Part shown: positions 10,571-20,684 of the stretch, in pieces | How the letters are laid out: every line of letters begins with the position of its first letter | Position numbering within the stretch: the first letter of the stretch is position 1 | Origin: Flagellimonas oceani | GTDB taxonomy: Bacteria; Bacteroidota; Bacteroidia; Flavobacteriales; Flavobacteriaceae | Direction of reading: 5' to 3' | Assembly: GCF_011068285.1 (NCBI RefSeq) | Contig: NZ_CP049616.1 | Coordinates: 1,034,501-1,098,500 of the forward strand | Length of the DNA stretch: 64,000 nt | Position numbers and translations under genes: made by a program | The notes under the pieces: model-generated | The model's input: only the letters and a program-made list of their open reading frames with translations | Told to the model about the DNA's origin: nothing | Database searches by the model: none

Positions 10571-10630
10571 CGATCTATTTTCTGGAAACTCAAACTATTT
10601 CTTTAGGACATATCACTACAGCGGAAAAAT

Positions 10631-12292
10631 TTATTCCCCTTTGTTCTTCATGTACTCCTCGAACATTTTAGCCCGTTCTTCAGGGGCGATCTTCCAATAT
10701 TCGATTAACGGGTTGTCCTTTACTTTTTCGTGATATTCATCGATATATTTTTGGTTCAGGGAATCGTTGTCCTCGTATTTCGCCCTCAATTTTTCAAGGT
10801 CCTCATGCAATTTTGCTTGCACGTCGGCATAATCCGGGTCACCATAGATGTTGTTCATTTCGCTGGGGTCGTTCTTTAGGTCGTACAGTTCCCATTTATC
10901 AAGGTCGTAATAAAAATGAATCAACTTGTACCTGTCGGTGGTTATCCCGTAGTGCCTTCGAACATCATGTTCCGAAGGATGCTCGTAATAATGGTAATAG
11001 TGCTCGTTCCTCCAATCCTCTGGGGTCTCCCCTTCAAGAATGGGAACCAAACTTTTACCCTGCATATCCCCGGGAATATCGGTCTGTGCAATATCAAGAA
11101 ACGTTTCTGCAAAGTCGATATTGGAAACCAGATCGGTGTTTATGGTACCTGGCTTTACCTTGCCGGGCCATTTGACCAATAAAGGTGTGCGCAACGATTC
11201 TTTGTACATCCAACGTTTGTCGAACCAGCCGTGCTCGCCCAAATAGAACCCTTGGTCGGAGGTGTAGATTACGATGGTATTCTCATCCAGACCGGCCTTT
11301 TTCAAATAATCCAAAACATGTCCTACGCCTTTGTCCACACCGGCAACGCTGGCCAGGTAATCCCTCATATAGCGTTGGTACTTGAAACGGGTCAGATCAT
11401 CGCCGGTAGGTTTTTCCCTATTGTACTTTTCATTGATGGGCCCATAAACGGAATCCCACATTTGCTGTTGCCTTTCGGTAAACCCGTTCTGTGGTCGGTC
11501 GGTAATTTTAAGGTCCTGTCCCATTTTCATCGCTTCGGAAATGGACATATAGTTCATGCCGGCGACCTCACGGTTTCCGGAATAATCATCGAACAGGGTC
11601 ACTGGCTCAGGTATTTCAACATTCTCGTACATTCCCAGTTCGTTGGGCCCCGGCTGCCATGGCCTGTGCGGCGACTTATGTCCCAAGAACAGCATAAAGG
11701 GCCGTTCTTCGGACTTTACGGAGTCCATCCATGAAATGGCCTTTTCCGTGATAATTTCCGTGGTGTACCCCTCAAGTTCGTATTGGCCCTCCTCATTTAT
11801 AAAAGTTGGATTGTAGTACGAACCTTGGCCAGGTAAAATATCGATGTAATCAAATCCTTTCGATGGCGTATCGCCCAAATGCAGTTTCCCCAGAACACCG
11901 GTCTTATATCCTGCCTGTTGCAACAATTCGCCAAAGGTCTGTTGGTCAAAATTGAATTTGGAACCAATGGTGTTGTCGATAAAACCATTTAAGTGACTGT
12001 ACTTTCCGGTGAGGATGGCCGCTCTGGAGGGCCCGCAGATGGAATTGGTGACCAAGCAGCGCTCAAAGAGCATTCCTTCTTCTGCAATCCTATCAATGTT
12101 CGGGGTAGGGGCGACTTCGGCCAACCTTCCGCCGTATGCACTGATCGCTTGGTAGGCATGGTCGTCGCTAATGATAAAGACAATGTTGGGACGTTTCTGG
12201 TCCTCTTTTTCTTGCTCCGCAGCTTTCTCTTTGTTGTCCTTGCAAGAAGCCATTATGCAAAGGCACAACAACAGGTAAAATGGATATTTCAT
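10631..12292 (-). CDS. Type I sulfatase lipoprotein (formylglycine-dependent)
   Basis: A 553-residue sulfatase with lipoprotein signal (lipobox M-A-S-C). The N-terminal metal-binding segment is P-N-I-V-F-I-I-S-D-D-H (about residues 35-45). The modification motif C-G-P-S-R starts at C86, followed by A-A-I-L-T-G-K, the standard formylglycine signature. A Y-T-S-D-Q-G block near 343 gives further metal ligands. The C-terminal half, with Y-H-Y-Y-E-H-P and R-Y-K-L-I-H-F-Y-Y segments, resembles sulfatases that act on sulfated polysaccharides, but the substrate is not determined. It is upstream of, and probably co-transcribed with, the FGE gene. No glycoside hydrolase or SusC/D pair lies nearby, so this is an isolated sulfatase unit. 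Confidence 0.93.
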   Translation of the reverse strand: MKYPFYLLLCLCIMASCKDNKEKAAEQEKEDQKRPNIVFIISDDHAYQAISAYGGRLAEVAPTPNIDRIAEEGMLFERCLVTNSICGPSRAAILTGKYSHLNGFIDNTIGSKFNFDQQTFGELLQQAGYKTGVLGKLHLGDTPSKGFDYIDILPGQGSYYNPTFINEEGQYELEGYTTEIITEKAISWMDSVKSEERPFMLFLGHKSPHRPWQPGPNELGMYENVEIPEPVTLFDDYSGNREVAGMNYMSISEAMKMGQDLKITDRPQNGFTERQQQMWDSVYGPINEKYNREKPTGDDLTRFKYQRYMRDYLASVAGVDKGVGHVLDYLKKAGLDENTIVIYTSDQGFYLGEHGWFDKRWMYKESLRTPLLVKWPGKVKPGTINTDLVSNIDFAETFLDIAQTDIPGDMQGKSLVPILEGETPEDWRNEHYYHYYEHPSEHDVRRHYGITTDRYKLIHFYYDLDKWELYDLKNDPSEMNNIYGDPDYADVQAKLHEDLEKLRAKYEDNDSLNQKYIDEYHEKVKDNPLIEYWKIAPEERAKMFEEYMKNKGE

Positions 12293-12585
12293 AATAGTTT
12301 AGTTGTTCAGTTTATTTTGAAGGCATAAGATACCAACTAATTTAGAATTATGGATTCAGTACACTCATATTCGAATGATATCCCAGTTTCACCTATTTTT
12401 TAGGAGCATATCTTCAATGGAATAAAATGATGTTTTGTATTCTGGTGAAACCTGCTTGCTAGGGGAATCGTGCCGTTGAGAGGGGCTTCACTGTAGTTGA
12501 AACGGTTTTATTTTCAAAGTTCGTTGAAATTCACGTACTTATGTAAGTGGTTTTTTGCAAAACCATGTCATGTCAAATCAAGGTA

Positions 12586-14040
12586 ATGAGAAAAAACAAA
12601 ATGGTGCGGGTAAATCCCGGGGTTTGCCGTTGGCGAAGCCTTTGGGTTTTAGTATGTGTTCTTTCCATAGGATTACTCTATTTAAATTGCTCTCCCAAAT
12701 ATTCCAACCTATCTCCCCCGATAGATGAATTTCAGGAGTTTTCCACAACCGGAGATACTTTGGTGTCCGATAATTGGTGGGAAGTTTTTGAGGATGACCA
12801 GTTAAACACTTTGATGGATACCGCCATGCGGTCCAATTTAAATTTGGCCGCAAGATGGCAACAATTTATAGCATCCAGGGCTTCGGTAAGGTCCCAGGTC
12901 TCCGTTAAATGGCCCACCCTCGAAGCTTCCGCGCAAACCGCAAGGACGCTTCCAGAACCTGACTTTGTGGGAGGTGAGAATACGCAGTTGGGTTTTTTGT
13001 CCAGTTACGAACTTGATTTGTGGGGTCGCATAGGCACTGCCGTAAATGCGGAAAAGTTCAGGTCCGAAGCGAGTTATTTCGACTATCAGGCACTTTCTTT
13101 GTCACTTTCTGCGGAAGTAGCTACAACATGGTACCAATTGCAGGCGGCCAAAAAGCAATTGCAGATCACCGAAGATCAGATAAAGACCAACGAGGCCATC
13201 ATCAAATTGATTCGTTCCCGGTTTGTGGGAGGTCAAATAAGGGCCGTGGATATTCTGCGGCAGGCACAATTGCTCGAAAGCACAAAGGAACAAAAAATCA
13301 TTTTTGAGACCAATGTGGAATTGTTGGAAAACCAACTTTCCGTACTGTTGGGCAAGCAGCCCCAAATTGCAATCTCAATGCAGGCATCCAACATGCCAGT
13401 CGTACCGGAACTTCCCGATGCCGGGTTGCCGTTGGATTTGGTAAGGCGAAGACCGGATGTAAAACAATCATTTGCACTTTTATTGGCCGCCGACAGGGAT
13501 ATGGCCTCAGCCGTACAGAGTAAATATCCACGGATTTCATTAAGTGGTAGGGGACAGCTACGTTCCAATAATTTTGATAACCTTTTTGACAATTGGGCCT
13601 ATTCTTTGGCGGGGAACATTCTAGCCCCGATTTTTTACGGCGGAAGGCTAAATGCAGAAGTGGACAGGGCTACGGCCATTAAGGAACAGCGTTTGTACGA
13701 ATATGGTCAGGCCACGTTGGTCGCATTTAGAGAAGTGGAGGATGCCATGGTACAAGATGTAAAACAAACGGAAAGATTGGAGAATATCCAGCGCCAATTG
13801 GAACTTGCCGAAAAAAGTAACAAACAATTACGGGTGGAGTTTCTCAACGGGTTCAGTCCGTATTTGGATGTGCTGTTGGGGCTTGACCAAGAGCAACAAC
13901 TTCGAAGGGATTACGTGACGGCCCAATTGCAACATGTTCAAATCCGTATTGCTTTGTACAGGGCATTGGCAGGAGGTTTTGATACCGGTAGAAACATAGA
14001 AGATCAAAAAAGTAAAGTGGACGAACTATATGAGCAATAA
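12586..14040 (+). CDS. TolC/OprM-family outer membrane efflux lipoprotein
   Basis: About 484 residues from the chosen ATG; the open frame reaches back to 12547, but the extra residues look unlike a signal. The N-terminus carries a basic segment and a hydrophobic helix ending in L-Y-L-N-C, a lipobox. Two OEP repeats follow, with the R-R-P-D-V phrase typical of the NodT/OprM group near residue 285, A-S-Y-Y-likely trimer barrel strands and long coiled-coil segments (about 110-220 and 345-420). It forms the outer-membrane duct for the RND pump. The periplasmic adaptor gene begins 11 bp before its stop, showing operon coupling. Confidence 0.9.
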   Translation: MRKNKMVRVNPGVCRWRSLWVLVCVLSIGLLYLNCSPKYSNLSPPIDEFQEFSTTGDTLVSDNWWEVFEDDQLNTLMDTAMRSNLNLAARWQQFIASRASVRSQVSVKWPTLEASAQTARTLPEPDFVGGENTQLGFLSSYELDLWGRIGTAVNAEKFRSEASYFDYQALSLSLSAEVATTWYQLQAAKKQLQITEDQIKTNEAIIKLIRSRFVGGQIRAVDILRQAQLLESTKEQKIIFETNVELLENQLSVLLGKQPQIAISMQASNMPVVPELPDAGLPLDLVRRRPDVKQSFALLLAADRDMASAVQSKYPRISLSGRGQLRSNNFDNLFDNWAYSLAGNILAPIFYGGRLNAEVDRATAIKEQRLYEYGQATLVAFREVEDAMVQDVKQTERLENIQRQLELAEKSNKQLRVEFLNGFSPYLDVLLGLDQEQQLRRDYVTAQLQHVQIRIALYRALAGGFDTGRNIEDQKSKVDELYEQ

Positions 14041-15238
14041 AAAATTAATTTGGATCTGTTTGGCCATTCTGGTCGGAGGAATTTTAGTGACCGCCATTAT
14101 CTTTTCCACCGAACCCGAAGCTGAAAGTGAGGGGGCAACCATTGAGACCGCTATTTTAGTGGACGTGGTTACTGCAGAAAAGGGAACATTTGCTCCCACC
14201 ATTGTGGCCACAGGTACGGTACAGCCCGTAGAAGATGTGATTCTCAGTCCTTTGGTGCCGGGGCAGATTGTCCGCCGCGATCCAGCTTTTACACCAGGAG
14301 GTTTTGTGAAAAAAGGAGAGGTACTGCTACAAATAGACCCATCGGACTACAGAAACACACTGGAACTGCGCAAAAGCGAGCTGTTGCAATCCGAAACAGC
14401 CCTGGCCACCGAAATGGGACGCCAACAGATTGCCGAACAAGACCTACAACTCATCAATAACGATTCATTGTTCGGCGATAATCCACTGTCCGATAACGAA
14501 ACGCAATTGGTGCTTCGTAAACCCCAATTGAATGCCGTAAAGGCTACTATTGAGGCAGCAAGGGCATCCATGAACCAAGCACAGCTAAATTTGGACAGGA
14601 CCACCATACGGGCGCCTTTTGATGCGCATATCCTTACCCAAAATGTAACCGTGGGCAGTCAAGTGGCGCAAGGGGACGATTTGGGCAGAATCGTGGGAAC
14701 CGATAGTTATTGGGTAACTGCAACCGTTCCGGTATCCCGAATCCAATGGTTGAAATTCCCGGACTCCGAAGAGGAAAAAGGTTCCGTCGTACATATCGAA
14801 AACTCCTCCGCTTGGCCCTCCGGTACTCAGCGCCAAGGTTATTTGGACAGGCAAATAGGGGCATTGGACAACCAAACGCGACTGGCTCGGGTTTTGGTAC
14901 GTGTCGAGGACCCTTTGGCCACAAGCGACGAACTGCAAGGCGCCCCAAAATTGATGATAGGTACTTTTGTGGAAGTAAATATCCAAGCGGATTCTATCCC
15001 AAATGTGGTGCGATTGGACCGTGATTTGGTCCGAAGCAATCAAACTGCATGGGTGATGAAGGACAATCTATTGGAAATACGAGAATTGGACATTATCCTA
15101 ACCGATAATCAATATGCATACATAAGATCGGGCTTGCAGGATGGCGACAAAGTCGTCACCACAAACCTGAGCACCGTGAGCAATGGTGTGGAACTTCGGA
15201 CTCGTTCCGAAGGGACTTCAGAAGAAGAGAATGACTAA
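14030..15238 (+). CDS. RND efflux periplasmic adaptor (membrane fusion protein)
   Basis: A 402-residue HlyD/AcrA-type adaptor. It has an N-terminal membrane anchor (about 5-25), a first biotinyl-lipoyl half ([11 protein letters not shown], about 44-90), a coiled-coil hairpin (about 105-195), a second lipoyl half (R-A-P-F-D-A-H-I), then beta-barrel and membrane-proximal domains. It should bridge the inner-membrane RND pump and the outer-membrane duct encoded on either side. Start overlaps the TolC-like gene by 11 bp; the stop is 11 bp before the pump gene. Confidence 0.92.
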   Translation: MSNKKLIWICLAILVGGILVTAIIFSTEPEAESEGATIETAILVDVVTAEKGTFAPTIVATGTVQPVEDVILSPLVPGQIVRRDPAFTPGGFVKKGEVLLQIDPSDYRNTLELRKSELLQSETALATEMGRQQIAEQDLQLINNDSLFGDNPLSDNETQLVLRKPQLNAVKATIEAARASMNQAQLNLDRTTIRAPFDAHILTQNVTVGSQVAQGDDLGRIVGTDSYWVTATVPVSRIQWLKFPDSEEEKGSVVHIENSSAWPSGTQRQGYLDRQIGALDNQTRLARVLVRVEDPLATSDELQGAPKLMIGTFVEVNIQADSIPNVVRLDRDLVRSNQTAWVMKDNLLEIRELDIILTDNQYAYIRSGLQDGDKVVTTNLSTVSNGVELRTRSEGTSEEEND

Positions 15239-15249
15239 AAACTGCTAAG

Positions 15250-18200
15250 ATGGAGGATAATGATACGGACAAGAAAGTAAGAAAGGAAGGCGCCATAGGC
15301 TACATGGCCCGAAATTCAATAGCGACCAATTTATTGATGTTGATTCTATTGGGTGGAGGAATTTTTACCATGTACACCATTCAAAAAGAAGTTTTTCCTG
15401 AGTTCCAATTGGATTTTGTGGATGTGTCTGTAGTTTATCCAGGGGCCTCCCCGGCAGAAGTGGAGCAAGGTGTTCTTCAACCTGTGGAAGAGGCCATTAG
15501 AAGTGTTCAGGGCATTAAGGAAATTGTTTCACAGGCCGATGAAGGTTCAGCACAGATCAGTATTGAATTGGTTGCAGGTTCCGAACGTATGAAGGCTTTT
15601 CAGGATATTGATCAGGCCATTAACCGGATCAGAACATTCCCAGACGATATAGAGCGGCCCGAGGTCAGTTTGCGATCAAGGCAACGCGATGTTATTCAAA
15701 TTGGATTATACGGACAAGCGGATATTTGGACCTTGCGCATACTTGCCGAACGCCTCCGAAGCATAATGCTCAGTAATCCGGCCATAACCCAAGTGGAACT
15801 CAACAATGTGCCCGACTACGAGACCCGTGTAGAGATCACCCGAAACAATCTTCAAAAGTATAACCTCACCCTTGGTCAGGTGGCGGACATTATTCAGCAA
15901 AGCAGCAACGATGTGCCGGCAGGGGCAGTTCAAACGCAGAGCGGCGAGATTTTACTTCGGATGAAAGAGCGCAAACAATGGGCCGATGAATTTGGTAACA
16001 TCACCATTGTTTCGGCACCATCGGGAGCAAAGGTGAGCTTAGGCGACATCGCTACCATTACCGATGATTTTGAAGAAACAGGTTTTCACGGTCAATTCAA
16101 CCAACAGAATTATGTGGAACTCCAGATTTTCAGGATAGGCGATCAATCCCCCATGGAAATAGAGGATGTTACCTTGGGCATTTTAAAGGATTTTCAATTG
16201 CCGCCCGGCGTAAATTACCGAACCGATAGCAACAGGGCTTCTGACTACCGTGAACGATTGTCATTGCTCACAGAGAATGGCGTTTTGGCCATTATTATCG
16301 TGTTGTTGATATTGACCCTGTTTTTGGAATACCGTTTGGCCTTTTGGGTGATGATGGGAATGACGGTTTCCTTTATCGGGGGAATGATTTTTCTTCCCTT
16401 GATCGGAATTAGCGTCAATATGATATCCATGTTCGGGTTCCTGGTCGTACTCGGTATTGTTGTGGATGATGCCATTGTAGTGGGGGAGAATGTGTACGAA
16501 TACAGAAAAAAGGGATTAAGCCCTATAAAAGCTGCCATTGCGGGGACCAAGGATGTTTCCTTGCCCGTCGTTTTCAGTATCACTACCACGATCATTGCTT
16601 TTGTTCCCTTGCTTTTTATGCCGGGTGAAACCGGTAAGTTCTGGCAGCCGTTGCCCGCTGTTGTTATCGTTATATTGGCGGTTTCCCTGCTGGAGGCACT
16701 TTTTATCCTGCCATCACACTTGGCCCATCTCAAAAAAAATCCGAGCAAGAACAAATGGGTGCGCAAACTGGAGAGTTGGCAAGGCGCTTTTGCGAACAAG
16801 TTCAATGAATTGGTAGATAAATGGTACCGCCCGTTATTGGATAAATGTCTTCGACATAGATATATAACCTTGTCAAGTGCAGTGGCACTTTTGTTGATTG
16901 TTGGAGGGTATGGCTACAGTGGACATATGGGCATGATCATGATGCCCGAAGTGGCGGCCGACGAAATAGAAGCAGGCGTTAGATTGCCCGTAGGTACCAC
17001 ACCGGATCAAGCGGCAAAGGTGGCCCACGATATTTCCGATGCTACCCAAAGAATGTTCGAAGAGCATAATTTGTATGAGGTTGCCGAAGGGATCAAGACC
17101 AATGTAAGGGGACAAAATTTTATAGATGTCGAAATTGTGATGCTGCCACCGGACCAGAGGGATATTACCGCCGGTGAGGTCATCGCTCTATGGCGCGACA
17201 ATATCGGGGACATAGAAGGGGTAGATCAAATTACCTTTGAGGCAGAAAGAGGCCCGGGGGGTGCCCGTCAGGCCATTAGCATAGATTTGAGCCATACCGA
17301 TATCAATGTACTGGAGAAGGCCAGCACCGCCTTTGTTGAGCGAATGGAATTGTTCTCCAACACAAGGGACGTCACCGATAATTACAACAAAGGAAAACTA
17401 CAATATGATTTTAAACTGTTGCCACAAGGAAGAAACCTTGGGCTTACATCCAACGAGGTAGGAAGGCAGGTCCGGAACGGTTTTTTTGGGGCCTTGGCCA
17501 TGAGGCAGCTCCGTGGCATGGACGAAATCGAAGTCCGCGTAAAACTCCCCATGGAAGAGCGTAAGGACATCAAAAACCTTGAAAATTTTCTGATTCGTAC
17601 ACAGGATGGAGTGGAGGTGCCATTAATGGATGTAGTCGAGGTGCAACAGCGCGAGGCATTTACCAGTATCAACCGCAGGGATGGACGTAGAGTGGTAAAT
17701 GTTGGAATGGATGTGGAACCAGCAAATGCCGTAAACAGGGTCATTGCAAAGGTACAGGAAGAAACTTTGCCCCAACTTAGAGCGGATTTTCCAGGAATCA
17801 CTTGGACCTTCGAAGGAAGTCAGGCCGATATGCGCGAAAGCACGAGTACCCTAAAGGCCGGTTTTGCGATTGCCATGCTTTTGATATATGCCCTTTTGGC
17901 CATTGCTTTTGGCAGTTATGTACAACCATTGATAGTGATGACGGCAATCCCATTTGGTATTGTAGGAGCCGTAATCGGTCATATTTTATTGGGTTACGAC
18001 CTTTCACTTGTAAGTTTGATGGGGGTGATTGCCCTGTCCGGGGTCGTAGTGAACGATTCGTTAATCATGATCGATTATGCCAATAAACGGCGGAAAGAAG
18101 GCGACCCAATCTACAAATCCATTCACGAAGCCGGTTTGCGAAGGTTCCGCCCGATTATTTTAACCACAATGACGACCTTTGGCGGTTTGGCACCCATCAT

Positions 18201-18393
18201 TTTGGAAACCTCAAGTCAAGCATTTTATTTGATTCCGATGGCCATTTCACTCGGATTTGGTATCGTATTCGCCACGGCGATCATCTTGGTCATAGTTCCA
18301 TGCCTATATCTAATTTTGGAAGATGTACGTTTGTCCATCCAAAAAGGTAGAACGGTAAAAGAGGTAGATGTTTCCAAAAGTGCCGTTTCTTGA
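15250..18393 (+). CDS. RND-family efflux pump (AcrB-like inner membrane subunit)
   Basis: A 1047-residue pump of normal length. There is one N-terminal helix, a first large periplasmic porter/docking region (about 50-335), helices 2-6 with the [14 protein letters not shown] block (about 405-420, containing the proton-relay Asp pair), a second periplasmic region (about 570-870) and a last helix bundle with [14 protein letters not shown] (about 930). The wording is that of the hydrophobic/amphiphilic-substrate (HAE1-like) group rather than metal pumps. Last gene of the three-gene efflux operon. It converges on upp with a 10-bp gap and no visible terminator. Confidence 0.94.
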   Translation: MEDNDTDKKVRKEGAIGYMARNSIATNLLMLILLGGGIFTMYTIQKEVFPEFQLDFVDVSVVYPGASPAEVEQGVLQPVEEAIRSVQGIKEIVSQADEGSAQISIELVAGSERMKAFQDIDQAINRIRTFPDDIERPEVSLRSRQRDVIQIGLYGQADIWTLRILAERLRSIMLSNPAITQVELNNVPDYETRVEITRNNLQKYNLTLGQVADIIQQSSNDVPAGAVQTQSGEILLRMKERKQWADEFGNITIVSAPSGAKVSLGDIATITDDFEETGFHGQFNQQNYVELQIFRIGDQSPMEIEDVTLGILKDFQLPPGVNYRTDSNRASDYRERLSLLTENGVLAIIIVLLILTLFLEYRLAFWVMMGMTVSFIGGMIFLPLIGISVNMISMFGFLVVLGIVVDDAIVVGENVYEYRKKGLSPIKAAIAGTKDVSLPVVFSITTTIIAFVPLLFMPGETGKFWQPLPAVVIVILAVSLLEALFILPSHLAHLKKNPSKNKWVRKLESWQGAFANKFNELVDKWYRPLLDKCLRHRYITLSSAVALLLIVGGYGYSGHMGMIMMPEVAADEIEAGVRLPVGTTPDQAAKVAHDISDATQRMFEEHNLYEVAEGIKTNVRGQNFIDVEIVMLPPDQRDITAGEVIALWRDNIGDIEGVDQITFEAERGPGGARQAISIDLSHTDINVLEKASTAFVERMELFSNTRDVTDNYNKGKLQYDFKLLPQGRNLGLTSNEVGRQVRNGFFGALAMRQLRGMDEIEVRVKLPMEERKDIKNLENFLIRTQDGVEVPLMDVVEVQQREAFTSINRRDGRRVVNVGMDVEPANAVNRVIAKVQEETLPQLRADFPGITWTFEGSQADMRESTSTLKAGFAIAMLLIYALLAIAFGSYVQPLIVMTAIPFGIVGAVIGHILLGYDLSLVSLMGVIALSGVVVNDSLIMIDYANKRRKEGDPIYKSIHEAGLRRFRPIILTTMTTFGGLAPIILETSSQAFYLIPMAISLGFGIVFATAIILVIVPCLYLILEDVRLSIQKGRTVKEVDVSKSAVS

Positions 18394-18403
18394 TTTTGAA
18401 CGG

Positions 18404-19057
18404 TTATAATTTTGGACCGTAGCTTAAATCCCCGGCATCGCCCAATCCGGGAACAATATAACCCTTGCTGGTAAGTCCATCGTCAACGGCGGCGATCCAC
18501 AATTGGGTGTTTTTTGGGAACACCTCCGCAACCTTTGTCACCCCTGTTTTGGAGCCTATAACGGATATAATGTGAATTTGTTTGGGCTCGCCATGGGACT
18601 TTAGGGCATCAAGAACATTCTCCAAGGTTTTTCCTGTGGCCAGCATAGGGTCGGTCAGTACCAACACTTTATCATCGAGAACTGGGGCCGCAAAATATTT
18701 TACGACCACCTCAAAAGCGTCATCATTGTTAGGGTGGTGCCGATAGGCCGAAATAAAAGCATTCTCGGCATCATCAAAATAACTTAAAATTCCATGATGG
18801 AGCGGTAAACCCGCACGAAGCACGGAACAGAGCACTACCTTGTCCGAACATGTAAAGGTCTTTTTGTTGCCCAAAGGTGTTTGTATGGTTGTATCCCTAT
18901 AATCCAAGGATTTGCTCAATTCATAGGCAAGTATTTCTCCGATACGTTCAATATTCCTCCGAAAGCGCATGGAATCTTTTTGAATGTCCACGTCCCTTAT
19001 CTCCGCGATAAAGGTATTCAGGATAGAATTGGTCTGGTCGAATTGATGAACGATCAT
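18404..19057 (-). CDS. upp: Uracil phosphoribosyltransferase
   Basis: Type I phosphoribosyltransferase that makes UMP from uracil and PRPP in the salvage pathway, in the cytoplasm. The PRPP-binding loop is V-L-V-L-T-D-P-M-L-A-T-G-K-T-L, and the C-terminal uracil-contact segment is K-G-Y-I-V-P-G-L-G-D-A-G-D. I place the start at the ATG at 19057 (M-I-V-H-Q-F), giving 217 residues, the usual flavobacterial length; the open frame extends to 19144 with residues unlike the family. No pyrimidine neighbour is present. Confidence 0.93.
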   Translation of the reverse strand: MIVHQFDQTNSILNTFIAEIRDVDIQKDSMRFRRNIERIGEILAYELSKSLDYRDTTIQTPLGNKKTFTCSDKVVLCSVLRAGLPLHHGILSYFDDAENAFISAYRHHPNNDDAFEVVVKYFAAPVLDDKVLVLTDPMLATGKTLENVLDALKSHGEPKQIHIISVIGSKTGVTKVAEVFPKNTQLWIAAVDDGLTSKGYIVPGLGDAGDLSYGPKL

Positions 19058-19205
19058 TTTTTGGGAATTGGTTCCATATAAAGGTACTCTTTGCCGGGTA
19101 GATATTAAAATGAGTTCACGTACCGCAAAATTTGATTTGTGCAATCATAACGGTCAACTTTAACCCGAACGCTCAAAGGTTTTTGGGGTTATCCTTTAAA
19201 TTTGA

Positions 19206-19613
19206 TTATTTATCAAAAAGCAACTGCAAACGACCCAACAGAACGAGTTCCGATTTATTGCTGCCATAAAATGCAGAAGCTATGGCCCTTGAAGTGGACA
19301 TGGCCAATTTCTTTATTTTTGGGGTGAACAGTGTTTTATGGTCCATATAGAAGGCTTCAAACTCCTCGTAGGTTTCATCACTCTCCTTTTGATATTCCAA
19401 CAACCAATCAAAAACAGAAATAATTTGAAAAGCGGAATCGGTTCCGTATTCATCTTCAATATCATCAACATCCAACCAATGGTTACGGACCACTTCGTTC
19501 AACTTTTCCATTTCCTTCATATGAACACTGTGGTCGGCCATGGCCACGGCATAAAACAACCTTCCCAGATTTTGGTACAATTCGTTCACTTGATTTTTTC
19601 CAGATTCCAACAT
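19206..19613 (-). CDS. TerB-like small helical protein
   Basis: A 135-residue, all-helical, cytoplasmic-looking protein. The segment R-L-F-Y-A-V-A-M-A-D-H-S-V-H-M-K-E-M-E resembles the first metal-binding-type helix pair of the TerB/DUF533-like fold (normally ...A-x-A-D-G-x-I-x-x-x-E). The remaining helices are acidic and contain no catalytic motif I recognise. It has no signal peptide and no terminus suggesting secretion. It lies between upp (same strand, 61 bp from the open frame) and a divergent small gene. The family placement rests on one motif and may be wrong. Confidence 0.6.
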   Translation of the reverse strand: MLESGKNQVNELYQNLGRLFYAVAMADHSVHMKEMEKLNEVVRNHWLDVDDIEDEYGTDSAFQIISVFDWLLEYQKESDETYEEFEAFYMDHKTLFTPKIKKLAMSTSRAIASAFYGSNKSELVLLGRLQLLFDK

Positions 19614-19904
19614 TTTTTAATTTTTAGCTCGGGAATAAATATACTGATCTAATCGACATTTATGCATGATCAAAATCAGTATTTTTTGTAATTGTTTTGT
19701 AACCTTCCTTCAATAATAGGTCTTACAGTAAAATCACATTTTTGGTACCTCCGTTCGTCCCATTGAGCCAAGATTGCTGTTCAAATTGATATAAATCCTA
19801 GCAAAAACATAGAAATTCTTGTATTTTATAATCAAAGCATTGGGTTTTTGATATGGATAAGAAATGCCCAAAATAAAATGAATTGTAATTTAAAAGATGA
19901 TTTT

Positions 19905-20318
19905 ATGAAACAGATAGGAATATGGCTGGACAAACAAGAGACCAACGGAGTAGTGTTGAACAATGGAAAGGAAAGTTTTTTTAACATAGTATCGGAACTG
20001 GATTTTTATAATCCCAAGGGAGGTGCGCGCTCCAAAACAAAATGGGGACCGCAGGATGTGGTCCAGGACAGCAAATACCTTGAAAGGGAGAAGCACCAAT
20101 TAAAAAAATACTTTGAAGAGATTGCCGAGCAAGTTTCCGATGCCGATGAATTGGCGATTTTTGGCCCTGCCGAAACCCCGGATAAATTTTTGGACGCCCT
20201 AAAAACGCGACATTCCCGTTTAGCGGACAAAGTGAAGAAAACCGAAACAACCGACAGCATGACCCAAAACCAATTTAAAGCGTTGGTAAAAAAATCCTTT
20301 GGTGCGGACGACCGCTAG
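19905..20318 (+). CDS. Conserved small cytoplasmic protein, possibly release-factor-like fold
   Basis: About 137 residues from the ATG at 19905; the frame is open back to 19848, but M-K-Q-I-G-I-W-L-D is the natural start. The order of a strand (K-Q-I-G-I-W-L-D), basic loop, long helix (K-Y-L-E-R-E-K-H-Q-L-K-K-Y-F), strand (L-A-I-F-G-P-A-E-T-P) and Lys-rich helix resembles the third domain of bacterial/archaeal eRF1-like or host-attachment-type proteins. That is inference from fold order; the protein carries no catalytic signature. No operon partner. Confidence 0.65.
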   Translation: MKQIGIWLDKQETNGVVLNNGKESFFNIVSELDFYNPKGGARSKTKWGPQDVVQDSKYLEREKHQLKKYFEEIAEQVSDADELAIFGPAETPDKFLDALKTRHSRLADKVKKTETTDSMTQNQFKALVKKSFGADDR

Positions 20319-20684
20319 CCGGAATTCAATTGATCAATAGAGGAGATGATTTAAAATTGTTCCGCATCGGGCGAAGAAAGCAAAAAGTCCTATTCAACCT
20401 CTTTATTGTAACAAAAAATATAAAATCCCTACAGATAGCTAGGTGGACGTACCCCGCTGAATTTATGGTCGGGGAGTTAGGATGTAGTACGCTTTATTTA
20501 ACGGTGTTGGGGATTATAAAAAGTCGTTCAGGGCCTTTGGGTCGTCGTTTAAGGATTTTAGGTTAAAATTAACATAATACTAACAATGTGCTACTTATTT
20601 TTAGTACCAACTATGTATTTGAAGGAATCACTTTTGCGATATACTTACCTTTTATTAACTCAAAGCAAATCAAATAACTAACAG
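20319..20684. other. Intergenic region before the tldD operon
   Basis: 366 bp without a convincing gene; a 78-codon frame at 20330-20566 has unusual composition and no start signal, and I do not call it. The AT-rich second half (20560-20684) most likely carries the promoter for the long downstream operon. Confidence 0.4.

Noticed and set aside
20330..20566. 78-codon plus-strand frame between 20319 and 20684
   Set aside because: Basic, repetitive composition and no conserved motif; more likely non-coding leader DNA.
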